A stretch of 62,974 nucleotides of DNA from Pseudomonas sp. QTF5 (GTDB taxonomy: Bacteria; Pseudomonadota; Gammaproteobacteria; Pseudomonadales; Pseudomonadaceae): assembly GCF_000512695.2 (NCBI RefSeq), contig NZ_AZRW02000036.1:1-62974 (forward strand). Direction: 5' to 3'. The notes below the pieces were generated by a model. That model did not search any database. It was not told the DNA's origin and worked only from the letters and a program-made list of their open reading frames with translations. Shown piece after piece: positions 8,177 to 16,355 of this stretch (position 1 is the first letter of the stretch; every line of letters begins with the position of its first letter). Both the position numbers and the translations under genes were made by a program.

Positions 8177-9427
8177 TTAGTGGGCAACCGCAGCAGCGCC
8201 GTGTTCGTCGATCAACGCACCGTTGTGGAAACGGTCGATGGAGAAAGGTGCGGCCAATGGGTGCATTTCACCCTTGGCCAGGCTTGCGGCAAATACGTTG
8301 CCCGAGCCAGGTGTTGCCTTGAAGCCGCCGGTGCCCCAACCGCAGTTGAAGAACATGTTCGGTACCGGCGTTTTCGAAATGATCGGGCACGCATCCGGCG
8401 TGGTGTCGACGATGCCGCCCCACTGACGGTTCATGCGTACGCGCGACAGCACCGGGAACATCTCGACGATGGCCTGAATGGTGTGCTCGATCACCGGGTA
8501 CGAACCACGCTGGCCGTAGCCGTTGTAGCCGTCGATACCGGCGCCGATCACCAGGTCGCCCTTGTCGGACTGGCTGATGTAACCGTGTACGGCGTTGGAC
8601 ATGATCACGCTGTCGATAATCGGCTTGATCGGCTCGGACACCAGCGCTTGCAGCGGGTGCGATTCGATCGGCAGGCGGAAACCGGCGAGTTTGGCCATGT
8701 GCCCGGAGTTACCGGCGGTGACCACACCGACGCGCTTGGCGCCGATGAAACCCTTGTTGGTTTCAACACCGATGCACACGCCGTTTTCCTTGCGGAAACC
8801 GATCACTTCGGTCTGTTGAATCAGGTCCACGCCCAAGGCATCGGCGGCACGGGCAAAGCCCCACGCCACGGCATCGTGACGGGCCACGCCGCCGCGACGC
8901 TGGACGGTTGCGCCCATCACCGGGTAGCGAGTGTTTTTCGAGCAGTCGAGGTACGGAATCTCGTCGGCAACCTGTTTGGCATCGAGCAGTTCGCCGTCCA
9001 CGCCGTTGAGGCGATTGGCGCTGACCCGACGCTCGGAATCACGAATGTCTTGAAGCGTGTGGCACAAGTTGTAAACGCCACGCTGGGAGAACATCACGTT
9101 GTAGTTCAGGTCCTGAGACAGGCCTTCCCACAGCTTCATCGCGTGTTCGTACAGGTGCGCCGACTCGTCCCACAGGTAGTTGGAGCGAACGATGGTGGTG
9201 TTGCGCGCGGTGTTACCGCCGCCCAGCCAGCCTTTCTCGACCACGGCCACGTTAGTGATGCCGTGTTCCTTGGCCAGGTAGTAAGCGGTCGCCAGACCAT
9301 GCCCGCCACCGCCGACGATGACCACGTCATAGACCTTTTTAGGAGTCGGCGTGCGCCACATCTTCTGCCAGTTTTCGTGATGGCTGAGGGAGTGTTTGAA
9401 GAGGCCGAAGCCCGAATAGCGTTGCAT
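8177..9427 (-). CDS. soxB: Sarcosine oxidase beta subunit
   Basis: A 416-residue catalytic flavoprotein subunit holding FAD and the covalent FMN; it oxidises sarcosine. The dinucleotide motif YDVVIVGGGGHGLATAYYLA lies at about 31-50. Two in-frame ATGs are possible. A GGAG sits nine bases before ATG 9427 but only three before ATG 9433, and the family opening MQRYSGFGLFKHSL starts at 9427, so I chose 9427. It follows glyA by 23 bases and precedes soxD by 14. Confidence 0.95.
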   Translation of the reverse strand: MQRYSGFGLFKHSLSHHENWQKMWRTPTPKKVYDVVIVGGGGHGLATAYYLAKEHGITNVAVVEKGWLGGGNTARNTTIVRSNYLWDESAHLYEHAMKLWEGLSQDLNYNVMFSQRGVYNLCHTLQDIRDSERRVSANRLNGVDGELLDAKQVADEIPYLDCSKNTRYPVMGATVQRRGGVARHDAVAWGFARAADALGVDLIQQTEVIGFRKENGVCIGVETNKGFIGAKRVGVVTAGNSGHMAKLAGFRLPIESHPLQALVSEPIKPIIDSVIMSNAVHGYISQSDKGDLVIGAGIDGYNGYGQRGSYPVIEHTIQAIVEMFPVLSRVRMNRQWGGIVDTTPDACPIISKTPVPNMFFNCGWGTGGFKATPGSGNVFAASLAKGEMHPLAAPFSIDRFHNGALIDEHGAAAVAH

Positions 9428-9450
9428 AGTCATTTACTCCAAAACCGCGC

Positions 9451-10704
9451 TCAGCGATAAACCGGGAAGTCCGCGCACAGGGCCGCCACTTGCTGCGCGA
9501 CATTGGCCTCGACATCGGCGTCGCCGAGGTTGTCGAGGATGTCGCAGATCCAGCCGGCCAGCGTGACGCACTGGGTAACCTTGAAGCCGCGAGTGGTCAC
9601 CGCCGGGGTGCCAATACGCAGGCCGGAAGTCACGAACGGCGACTGTGGATCATTCGGGACAGCGTTCTTGTTCACGGTGATGTGGGCGCGACCGAGTGCT
9701 GCGTCCGCCTCTTTACCGGTGAGGCCCTGACGGATCAGGCTGACCAGGAACAGGTGGTTATCGGTGCCGCCGGACACTACATCGTAGCCGCGTTTGATAA
9801 ATACGCCGGCCATGGCCTGGGCGTTTTCGATCACTTGTTGCTGGTAAACCTTGAAGCCAGGCTCCAACGCTTCCTTGAAGCACACCGCCTTACCGGCGAT
9901 CACGTGCATCAGCGGGCCGCCCTGGGCACCCGGGAACACTGCTGCGTTGAGCTTCTTCTCGATTTCTTCGTTGGACTTGCACAGGATCAGGCCGCCACGA
10001 GGACCGCGCAGGGTCTTGTGGGTGGTGGTGGTGACCACGTCGGCGTAAGGCAGCGGGTTCGGGTACAGGCCGGCAGCGACCAGACCGGCAACGTGGGCCA
10101 TGTCGACGAACAGCAGCGCACCGACCTTGTCGGCGATCTGGCGGAAGCGCGGGAAGTCGAGGGTCTTGGAGTAGGCCGAGAAGCCGGCAACGATCATTTT
10201 TGGCTTGCATTCGACGGCCAGGCGCTCGACTTCGTCGTAATCGATCAGCCCGGTCTTGGTGTCGATGCCGTACTGCACGGCGTTGTACAGCTTGCCCGAG
10301 GACGACACTTTGGCGCCGTGGGTCAAGTGGCCACCATGGGCCAGGCTCATGCCGAGGATGGTGTCGCCGGCTTGCAGCAGGGCCAGGTACACGGCGCTGT
10401 TGGCCGAGGAACCGGAGTGCGGCTGGACGTTGGCGTAATCGGCGCCGAACAGTTGCTTGGCGCGCTCGATGGCCAGGGCTTCGACCTTGTCGACGTGCTC
10501 GCAGCCACCGTAGTAACGCTTGCCCGGATAACCTTCGGCATATTTGTTGGTCAGGCCGCTGCCTTGCGCTTCCATCACGCGCTTGCTGGTGTAGTTTTCC
10601 GACGCGATCAGCTCGATGTGATCTTCCTGACGTTGCTCCTCGGCATTCATCGCCGCCAGCAGTGCATCGTCGTAACCCTGGATCTGGTCTTGCTTGCTGA
10701 ACAT
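9451..10704 (-). CDS. glyA: Serine hydroxymethyltransferase
   Basis: A 417-residue PLP enzyme that joins glycine and 5,10-methylene-THF to give serine. The PLP lysine is seen in VVTTTTHKTLRGPRGG. Start at 10704 is chosen over an upstream ATG (10752) because MFSKQDQIQGYDD is the family N-terminus and a GGGAGAG stands just before it. It is the first gene of the sox operon, so both sarcosine oxidase products (glycine and methylene-THF) feed straight into it. Pseudomonas carry several glyA paralogues; this is the betaine-pathway copy. Confidence 0.95.
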   Translation of the reverse strand: MFSKQDQIQGYDDALLAAMNAEEQRQEDHIELIASENYTSKRVMEAQGSGLTNKYAEGYPGKRYYGGCEHVDKVEALAIERAKQLFGADYANVQPHSGSSANSAVYLALLQAGDTILGMSLAHGGHLTHGAKVSSSGKLYNAVQYGIDTKTGLIDYDEVERLAVECKPKMIVAGFSAYSKTLDFPRFRQIADKVGALLFVDMAHVAGLVAAGLYPNPLPYADVVTTTTHKTLRGPRGGLILCKSNEEIEKKLNAAVFPGAQGGPLMHVIAGKAVCFKEALEPGFKVYQQQVIENAQAMAGVFIKRGYDVVSGGTDNHLFLVSLIRQGLTGKEADAALGRAHITVNKNAVPNDPQSPFVTSGLRIGTPAVTTRGFKVTQCVTLAGWICDILDNLGDADVEANVAQQVAALCADFPVYR

Positions 10705-10895
10705 CGCGTCTCTCCCAGCGGCATCTATGCGCCATTCGTCTCGGTAAGGCACTCGCGTTACGGCAGTGCCCTTTGGATGCGATGGTATGACCGGCGCAGA
10801 CAGGTCAAATGCCTATGGACGCCACGCAAAGGTGCGTTTACGACATGGGCCGAAAAGCCTGACGGAACACTGTCCTTGAAGTAGCCAGGATCCCC

Positions 10896-11000
10896 TGTGG
10901 GAGCGGCGGTGCGACGATTCGACTTGCTCGCGAATGCGGTGTGTCATCCACCACTGATGCTGACTGACCTGACGCATTCGCGAGCAAGCCCGCTCCCACA
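10896..11000. repeat. REP pair (REPIN) upstream of glyA
   Basis: The left arm (10896-10934) carries the GGCGGTGCGACGATTCGA insert variant. The right arm TTCGCGAGCAAGCCCGCTCC ends at 11000. The remaining 10705-10895 is the glyA upstream region; I see no riboswitch-like fold in it. Confidence 0.85.
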
Positions 11001-11004
11001 GGGG

Positions 11005-11721
11005 TTAGGCGATTGTCTGTCGCACTGCGAGCAACAACAGAAAATGCAGCGGATACAACGCATACGCCCAACGGCGCATCGGCGGCGGCTTGAGACGCCA
11101 GGCATGTCGCAACAAGGCCAGCCCCAGCAATGGCGCGATCAGACAAGTAGCTATGCCGAAAGTGGCGACACTGTTGCCGAACCGGGCGGAGGCATACAGC
11201 ACTTGCCACTGATTGGCCGCCAGGCAGACCAGCCCCGGCAGCAGGCTGAAATACCAGGGACGCCTGATCACCAGCAACATCGCCAACGGCAACAGGACGC
11301 CGAAGAAACCGAACATCAATCGCTCAGGGAACAGTGCTGCCAGTAACAAGGCACCGGCCGCCAATAGTCGCGATTGAAGCATCTGGCTCTGCCAGCCAAG
11401 GGCGACCAACAGCCCCAAAACCAACGTGGGCAGCACGTTTAAGGTGTTGGGATCAGGAATGTACATCCGATAAGGAATTTCGCTCAGAGCGCTAAACAGC
11501 AACAACCAACCGAGGTAGCGCCACTGGCCGTCGGTCGTTACTGCACGGGCTCGCGACAGGTTCGCCGCCATCGCCAAACAGAACCACGGGAATGCCAATC
11601 TACCCGGTACATACAGAAAATCGATGAAGTAACCGACATATCGCAGGTGATCGAGCACCATGCAGAGCAGCGCCAGCCACTTGAGCAGATCCAGTGAACC
11701 GTCCCTCTGAGTCATGTGCAT
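11005..11721 (-). CDS. TraX-family integral membrane protein
   Basis: About 238 residues (start 11721, or 11715 two codons later). It is very hydrophobic, with roughly six to seven membrane spans. The family opening is seen as SLDLLKWLALLCMVLDHLRYVGYF, with other TraX features at LSEIPYRMYIPD and the C-terminal RRWAYALYPLHFLLLL. TraX is linked to N-acetylation of F pilin; chromosomal homologues in Pseudomonas have no settled role, and I do not infer one. The gene is divergent from the threonine aldolase gene, with about 130 bases between starts. Confidence 0.8.
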   Translation of the reverse strand: MHMTQRDGSLDLLKWLALLCMVLDHLRYVGYFIDFLYVPGRLAFPWFCLAMAANLSRARAVTTDGQWRYLGWLLLFSALSEIPYRMYIPDPNTLNVLPTLVLGLLVALGWQSQMLQSRLLAAGALLLAALFPERLMFGFFGVLLPLAMLLVIRRPWYFSLLPGLVCLAANQWQVLYASARFGNSVATFGIATCLIAPLLGLALLRHAWRLKPPPMRRWAYALYPLHFLLLLAVRQTIA

Positions 11722-11848
11722 AATTGCCCAAGGCGTTTGTATTTTTCTGACAGACTCACCCCGTGTGCTCCCCGGACGATCTTCGGTAAAGTGCGCACCA
11801 TCATTGACCAACGAAGCGCCACAAGCGCCTCGATCACGGAAGCAGGCC

Positions 11849-12889
11849 ATGACCGACAAGAGCCAACAATTCGCCAGCGACAACTATTCCGGTATCTGCC
11901 CTGAAGCCTGGGCTGCCATGGAACAGGCCAACCACGGCCACCAGCGCGCTTACGGCGACGATGAGTGGACCGCACGCGCCTCGGATCAATTCCGCAAACT
12001 GTTCGAAACCGACTGCGAAGTGTTTTTCGCCTTCAACGGCACCGCGGCCAACTCATTGGCCCTATCGTCACTGTGCCAGAGTTACCACAGCGTGATCTGC
12101 TCGGAAACCGCCCACGTCGAAACCGACGAATGCGGCGCACCGGAATTCTTCTCCAACGGTTCCAAGCTGCTCATCGCCCGTACTGAAAACGGCAAGCTGA
12201 CCCCGGAATCGATCCGCGAAATCGCCCTCAAGCGCCAGGACATCCACTACCCCAAACCTCGCGTCGTGACCCTGACCCAGGCCACCGAAGTCGGCAGCGT
12301 GTACACCCCGGAAGAAATCCGCGCCATCAGCGTCACCTGTAAAGAACTGGGCCTGAACCTGCACATGGACGGCGCACGCTTCTCCAACGCTTGCGCATTT
12401 CTTGGCTGCTCGCCAGCGGACCTGACCTGGAAGGCCGGCGTTGACGTGTTGTGCTTCGGCGGCACGAAAAACGGCATGGCGGTGGGCGAAGCGATTCTGT
12501 TCTTCAACCACAAACTGGCTGAAGACTTCGACTACCGCTGCAAGCAGGCCGGGCAACTGGCCTCGAAAATGCGCTTCCTCTCGGCTCCCTGGGTCGGGAT
12601 TCTGGAAAACGACGCCTGGCTCAAATACGCCCGCCACGCCAACAGCTGCGCGCAATTGCTGGCTGAACTGGTCAGCGATATTCCTGGCGTGGAATTGATG
12701 TTCCCGGTGCAAGCCAACGGCGTGTTCCTGCAACTCTCGGAACCGGCGATTGCTGCTCTGACGGCCAAGGGCTGGCGCTTCTACACCTTCATCGGCAACG
12801 GCGGCGCACGGTTCATGTGCTCGTGGGACACCGAAGAAGAACGCGTGCGGGAATTGGCGGCGGATATTCGCGAAGTCATGGCAGCCTGA
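11849..12889 (+). CDS. ltaE: Low-specificity L-threonine aldolase
   Basis: A 346-residue PLP enzyme that cleaves L-threonine or allo-threonine to glycine and acetaldehyde. Visible motifs are FASDNYSGICPEAW at the N-terminus, HMDGARFSNA (PLP contact) and the Schiff-base lysine in CFGGTKNGMAVGEAI. Start 11849 follows AGCAGGCC and matches the conserved N-terminus; the frame stays open upstream. It stands between the sarcosine operon and the gbc genes, as in P. aeruginosa, and adds a glycine-producing route to this glycine/betaine region. Confidence 0.93.
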   Translation: MTDKSQQFASDNYSGICPEAWAAMEQANHGHQRAYGDDEWTARASDQFRKLFETDCEVFFAFNGTAANSLALSSLCQSYHSVICSETAHVETDECGAPEFFSNGSKLLIARTENGKLTPESIREIALKRQDIHYPKPRVVTLTQATEVGSVYTPEEIRAISVTCKELGLNLHMDGARFSNACAFLGCSPADLTWKAGVDVLCFGGTKNGMAVGEAILFFNHKLAEDFDYRCKQAGQLASKMRFLSAPWVGILENDAWLKYARHANSCAQLLAELVSDIPGVELMFPVQANGVFLQLSEPAIAALTAKGWRFYTFIGNGGARFMCSWDTEEERVRELAADIREVMAA

Positions 12890-12902
12890 CGCCCCCACCA
12901 AG

Positions 12903-12937
12903 CTGATTGTTCCCACGCTCTGCGTGGGAACAATCAG
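12903..12937. repeat. Short palindromic repeat (TTCCCACGCTCTGCGTGGGAA type)
   Basis: A near-perfect palindrome lies just after the threonine aldolase stop. The same element recurs at 53893-53925 and, in altered form, at 49594-49680. It is a second class of small dispersed repeat and could act as a transcript-end stem. Confidence 0.8.
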
Positions 12938-13011
12938 TTTCGGGGAGTTGGTCTACATTGACTGACGAGCCGTTTCGATCCGCTCAGATAATAACAATCA
13001 GGAGCGTACGC

Positions 13012-13836
13012 ATGTCATTACAAGGCAAAACCCTGTTCATCACCGGCGCCAGCCGTGGCATTGGGCGTGAGATTGCGCTACGGGCAGCAAAGGATGGGGC
13101 CAACATCGTGATTGCCGCCAAAAGCGCTGCCCCTCACCCCAAACTGCCTGGCACGATTTTCAGCGTGGCGGCGGAAGTCGAAGCTGCGGGCGGCAAGGCG
13201 CTGGCCTTGCAGGTGGATGTGCGTGATGAAATTGCCGTGCGTCAGGCCATGGACGACGCCTCTGAGCATTTCGGCGGCATTGATGCACTGATCAACAATG
13301 CCGGGGCGATCAAGCTGACCGGCGTGCAACACATCGAACTCAAGCGCTTCGACCTGATGCATCAGATCAACACCCGTGCCGTGCTGCTGTGCAGCCAGGC
13401 AGCCCTGCCCTATCTGAAGAAGTCCGGCGGACACATCCTCAACCTGTCCCCGCCGCTGAACCTGGCCACCAAGTGGTTCGCCCAGTACAGCCCTTACACA
13501 GTGACCAAGTACGGGATGAGCATGCTCACCCTGGGTATGAGCGAGGAATTCGCCTCCTACAACATCAGCGTCAATTCCCTGTGGCCGCAGACCATGATCG
13601 CCACTGCCGCCATCGAGTTTCAGCTGGGGTCACGCGAGTCGTTCAAGCATGCGCGTTCGCCGGCGATTATGGCGGATGCTGCTTACGCGATTCTGAGCAG
13701 CAGTGATCGCAACATTACCGGGCGCTTACTGATAGATGAAGAGGTCTTGAGAGAACACGGGGTAACGGAATTTGAGCACTATCGGTTCGCTCCTGATTCA
13801 ACCGAGACGCTGATGCCGGATCTGTTTATCGACTGA
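13012..13836 (+). CDS. SDR-family oxidoreductase (HSDL2-like)
   Basis: A 274-residue short-chain dehydrogenase/reductase. The cofactor motif TGASRGIG is at residues 11-18, NNAG follows in the middle, and the catalytic Tyr/Lys pair sits in SPYTVTKYGMSM. The phrases NLSPPLNLATKWF and LGMSEEFA point to the HSDL2-like group, whose substrate is usually unknown. Start 13012 follows an AGGAG. The C-terminus is about 30 residues longer than the minimal fold. The function within the glycine region is not evident. Confidence 0.88.
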   Translation: MSLQGKTLFITGASRGIGREIALRAAKDGANIVIAAKSAAPHPKLPGTIFSVAAEVEAAGGKALALQVDVRDEIAVRQAMDDASEHFGGIDALINNAGAIKLTGVQHIELKRFDLMHQINTRAVLLCSQAALPYLKKSGGHILNLSPPLNLATKWFAQYSPYTVTKYGMSMLTLGMSEEFASYNISVNSLWPQTMIATAAIEFQLGSRESFKHARSPAIMADAAYAILSSSDRNITGRLLIDEEVLREHGVTEFEHYRFAPDSTETLMPDLFID

Positions 13837-13854
13837 CGCTGTCCCCCGCGAAAA

Positions 13855-13884
13855 CGCCGATCCTGTCCTACGGGTGGGATCGGC
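13855..13884 (+). terminator. Stem after the SDR gene, possible terminator
   Basis: CGCCGATCC and GGATCGGCG flank a 12-base loop 18 bases after the SDR stop codon. There is no clear T-run behind it, so its terminator role is uncertain. Confidence 0.45.
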
Positions 13885-14007
13885 GCAGATGTTCTCAAAT
13901 TGTTTCAATCGCTGCTTTTCAGAAACGGACTACTCCAGGGACTACATAAACCCGGGAAGTCCTCGCCCTAGACTGCCGAATCCTATTTCAAACAAGGAAG
14001 GGCAGCG

Positions 14008-14571
14008 ATGGCGAATCCCGGCTACATGACGATCACTGGCAAGACTCAAGGCCTGATTTCAGCGGGGTGCTCGACCCCAGAGTCGGTTGGCAACAAGTAT
14101 CAGGCGGCGCACACCGATGAAATCATGGTGCTCGCCTACAGCCACAACCTAACCAACGATGGCAACCTCGGCAAGCCCACCCACTTTCCGGAACCAGTCA
14201 CGACTCTTGATGTTGAAGAAGCACGGCGCGATCCCCGAATCGGTCAAACGGACGCCGCTGTCGATGCTCACGCAAGTGGCGCCACAACCCGACCCGGAGC
14301 GCCTGTTGCGGGCCGTGCATGCGCAGAATCTCAAAGCCCTGAACACGAGTGTCAAAAACACCACTCACGCCCCTCGTCCAGCGTCCCGCGTTCCCGGTTT
14401 TTTCCCTCAGGAACGCTGGCCGGTGGAGGTTCCAGCACCAGAGGAGCCGGGGTTTTACATCGTTCCCAAAAGCATTTCAGCCGAGAAACTAGAGGCCCAA
14501 CTGTTCCCGTCTCCCAACCCCAGCGTCCTCACCAAATTCAGAACTTTGAATCCGAACCTGGATCTGGTTAA
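14008..14571 (+). pseudogene. hcp: Truncated hcp (T6SS tube protein) N-terminus
   Basis: The frame opens with the Hcp signature MANPGYMTITGKTQG, then CSTPESVGNKYQ, HTDEIMVLAYSHNLTNDGN and THFPEPVT. These are the first 65 or so residues of Hcp-family tube proteins, which are normally about 165-172 residues. After residue 65 the frame loses all Hcp similarity and runs as low-quality sequence to 14571, while a real effector frame opens beneath it. The beta-barrel is therefore incomplete and the product cannot form a normal hexamer. It could be a decayed cargo-Hcp, or a leader that helps express the effector. Upstream AAGGAAGGGCAGCG gives a good ribosome site. Confidence 0.75.
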
Positions 14572-15433
14572 AGCCGGATCGATGATTGTCCTGAGTGCCC
14601 CGAACAATCAGCAATGTACTTATGAAGAATCGCTGCTGATGCAAACCGCTCAAATCGTCAGCGCGGTGCTGGAGCCATTGACGGTGGAGGAAGCGGATTT
14701 TATGGCGCAGCACTATGGCGTTATTCAGACCGCGCTCTCGGATGAATCGAAAGTGATTGGCGTCACCACAGCCATAGCGGCCAATCATCTGGATGGCGTA
14801 AAAACCATTCTGAAAGACATTGAGAACCTGCATACCAATACCCTCGAGGCAAATGGCAGCCTGAATTCAAAGAAATTCAAAAAACAGCGTGCCCGCCTGC
14901 TCAAAAATCTGGACGGCCAACTCACCAAGTTAACCAAAAAAACCATCGGCCTCCCTGATTATCCAAACCTTAAAACCGCCCTTGGCATTGATCACCCTCA
15001 CCTTGTGCACCGCTGGAGAAAAGCCGGCGGCATCGGCCAGATTCCCGGTTATGCCACTCATATTCAGGCCGTTACCAAAGCATCGCAATACGTCAAATAT
15101 GGCGGTTGGATTGGCACAGCTGTGGGAGGTAGCGCATCAGCCATGAAGGTTGAGGATGTTTGCAGAAATGGAAGTACCGAGGCGTGTCAAAAAGTGAAGT
15201 TCACTGAGACCGGAAGCTTTCTGGGCGGAGTGGGTGGGGGAGCTTTAACCGGTGCAATCTTGACTGCGCCAATGGTGGCGACAATTTGCGTGGGAATAGG
15301 CGTGCCGACAGGGGGGCTTGGCACCGTGATTTGCGGTGCAATAGTGGCGGGAACTGGATCTTACGCAGGAGGCATTATTGGCGAAAAGGGTGGTGAAGAA
15401 TTCGCAGAGATAATTTATGAGGTTGTTAAATGA
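14159..15433 (+). CDS. Candidate T6SS effector: LysM-like module plus glycine-rich membrane C-terminus
   Basis: Up to 424 residues; ATG 14210 is an alternative start (407 residues). Around residues 100-150 there is a LysM-like stretch (GFYIVPKSISAEKL ... LNPNLDLVKAGSMIVLS). A helical middle follows, then a C-terminal 75 residues with two hydrophobic glycine-zipper segments (GGVGGGALTGAI, GGLGTVICGAIVAGTG) ending GEKGGEEFAEIIYEVVK. The layout suggests a pore-forming toxin tip; no catalytic motif is visible. Its stop codon overlaps the start of a small membrane protein gene (AAATGACC), the usual toxin-immunity coupling. It lies beside an Hcp fragment, which supports T6SS delivery. The assignment is inference from layout and composition. 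Confidence 0.65.
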   Translation: MATSASPPTFRNQSRLLMLKKHGAIPESVKRTPLSMLTQVAPQPDPERLLRAVHAQNLKALNTSVKNTTHAPRPASRVPGFFPQERWPVEVPAPEEPGFYIVPKSISAEKLEAQLFPSPNPSVLTKFRTLNPNLDLVKAGSMIVLSAPNNQQCTYEESLLMQTAQIVSAVLEPLTVEEADFMAQHYGVIQTALSDESKVIGVTTAIAANHLDGVKTILKDIENLHTNTLEANGSLNSKKFKKQRARLLKNLDGQLTKLTKKTIGLPDYPNLKTALGIDHPHLVHRWRKAGGIGQIPGYATHIQAVTKASQYVKYGGWIGTAVGGSASAMKVEDVCRNGSTEACQKVKFTETGSFLGGVGGGALTGAILTAPMVATICVGIGVPTGGLGTVICGAIVAGTGSYAGGIIGEKGGEEFAEIIYEVVK

Positions 15434-15816
15434 CCCTTCGCACGTCAGAAATTATATTTTTATTGGTTGGTATTGTAGATTTCGCAGGTGTCTTCATCCT
15501 GCTTGGAGTTATGTTATACGTCGCCAAAACAAAAACCGAAACAATATTAAACCACCTGAGAAACAGTTCAATTTCCAGCCGAATTATAATGCTGTGGCAC
15601 GGAGGACCATGGGGGCGAATCTACATGATGAGCGAAGTTTTCGGCATCATGAGAAATCCCGAATATTACATTAAAGCCGGAACGCTCAGCGCAGAAGACA
15701 TGAAAACATTCCCGCGCAAACTCAGACAAAACTTAATCACCCTACATAAACTCTCCCTTATATTCTGGGCTGTAATGATGTGCCTGGGTTTAGTCGCTTG
15801 GTTAGACCTTGTTTAA
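15430..15816 (+). CDS. Small two-span membrane protein, probable immunity protein 1
   Basis: A 128-residue protein with one hydrophobic span at about 8-30 and another at about 106-126. The cytoplasmic or periplasmic middle has the signature MLWHGGPWGRIYMMSEVFGI. The ATG overlaps the effector stop by four bases, so the two are translationally coupled. Pore-forming T6SS toxins are typically paired with small membrane immunity proteins, which fits. It is clearly paralogous to the next gene. No family is recognised, and the immunity role is inferred. Confidence 0.7.
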   Translation: MTLRTSEIIFLLVGIVDFAGVFILLGVMLYVAKTKTETILNHLRNSSISSRIIMLWHGGPWGRIYMMSEVFGIMRNPEYYIKAGTLSAEDMKTFPRKLRQNLITLHKLSLIFWAVMMCLGLVAWLDLV

Positions 15817-15834
15817 TACCGCGACTGATGAGTC

Positions 15835-15906
15835 ATGGCGGATGGATATATCGGCGAAAAAAGTGGCGAGCACGCCGCAGAGTGGATCTACGAGAGAATC
15901 AAATGA
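15835..15906 (+). pseudogene. Displaced toxin C-terminal tail between the two immunity genes
   Basis: An in-frame 23-codon stretch starting with ATG reads MADGYIGEKSGEHAAEWIYERIK, then stop. The intact effector ends with GEKGGEEFAEIIYEVVK, then stop. The shared pattern GEK-G-E--AE-IYE--K is obvious, and in both places the stop codon overlaps the next gene's ATG (AAATGA). This is the remnant of a second toxin tip left behind when its immunity gene was retained. Confidence 0.8.
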
Positions 15907-16289
15907 GCCTTAGCATTGCAAAAGATATATTGATGATTACTGTCACCATTAGCTTCGCGGGACTCATAATAGTTAATGCAGTTTCGCTATACATCGCAAA
16001 AACAAAAATAGAAATTATATTAAACAGCCTTCAAAACAGCTCCATCGCCTCATCCCTGCTAATGCTATGGCACGGAGGTTTTTGGGGGCGAATATATATG
16101 ATGGGAGAAGTTTTCGGCATTCTCAAAAGTCCCGCAATCTACATTTACCAAGGAAAGTTAAGTGCAAAAGATATCAAGAATTTCCCTCCCAACCTAAAAC
16201 GCACACTACTTACACTACATAAATATCAGAAGATTTTCGGCTTTATATTCATGGACTTTGGCTTACTCGTCACATTTGAACTAATTTAA
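15903..16289 (+). CDS. Small two-span membrane protein, probable immunity protein 2
   Basis: A 128-residue paralogue of the previous gene: the same length, span positions and core (LMLWHGGFWGRIYMMGEVFGIL). It starts inside the stop codon of the displaced toxin tail, exactly as copy 1 starts inside the stop of the intact effector. It therefore probably protects against an older or sister toxin variant. Both copies are more AT-rich than the surrounding housekeeping genes, which suits recent acquisition. The immunity function is inferred, not shown by any known family motif. Confidence 0.7.
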   Translation: MSLSIAKDILMITVTISFAGLIIVNAVSLYIAKTKIEIILNSLQNSSIASSLLMLWHGGFWGRIYMMGEVFGILKSPAIYIYQGKLSAKDIKNFPPNLKRTLLTLHKYQKIFGFIFMDFGLLVTFELI

Positions 16290-16311
16290 AAAGCAACTAT
16301 TAACCCCCATT

Positions 16312-16334
16312 CGATCTCCCACGTGGGGAGATCG
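16312..16334. terminator. Stem between convergent immunity 2 and gbcB genes
   Basis: CGATCTCCC-ACGT-GGGGAGATCG forms a tight stem between two converging genes. No strong T-run is present on either side, so the terminator role is probable by position only. Confidence 0.5.
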
Positions 16335-16355
16335 GCCCATGCCCGCAAACTGTAC

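Noticed and set aside
10705..10895. Glycine riboswitch upstream of glyA
   Set aside because: No tandem aptamer-like conserved core was recognised; the region holds only a leader and then a REP pair.
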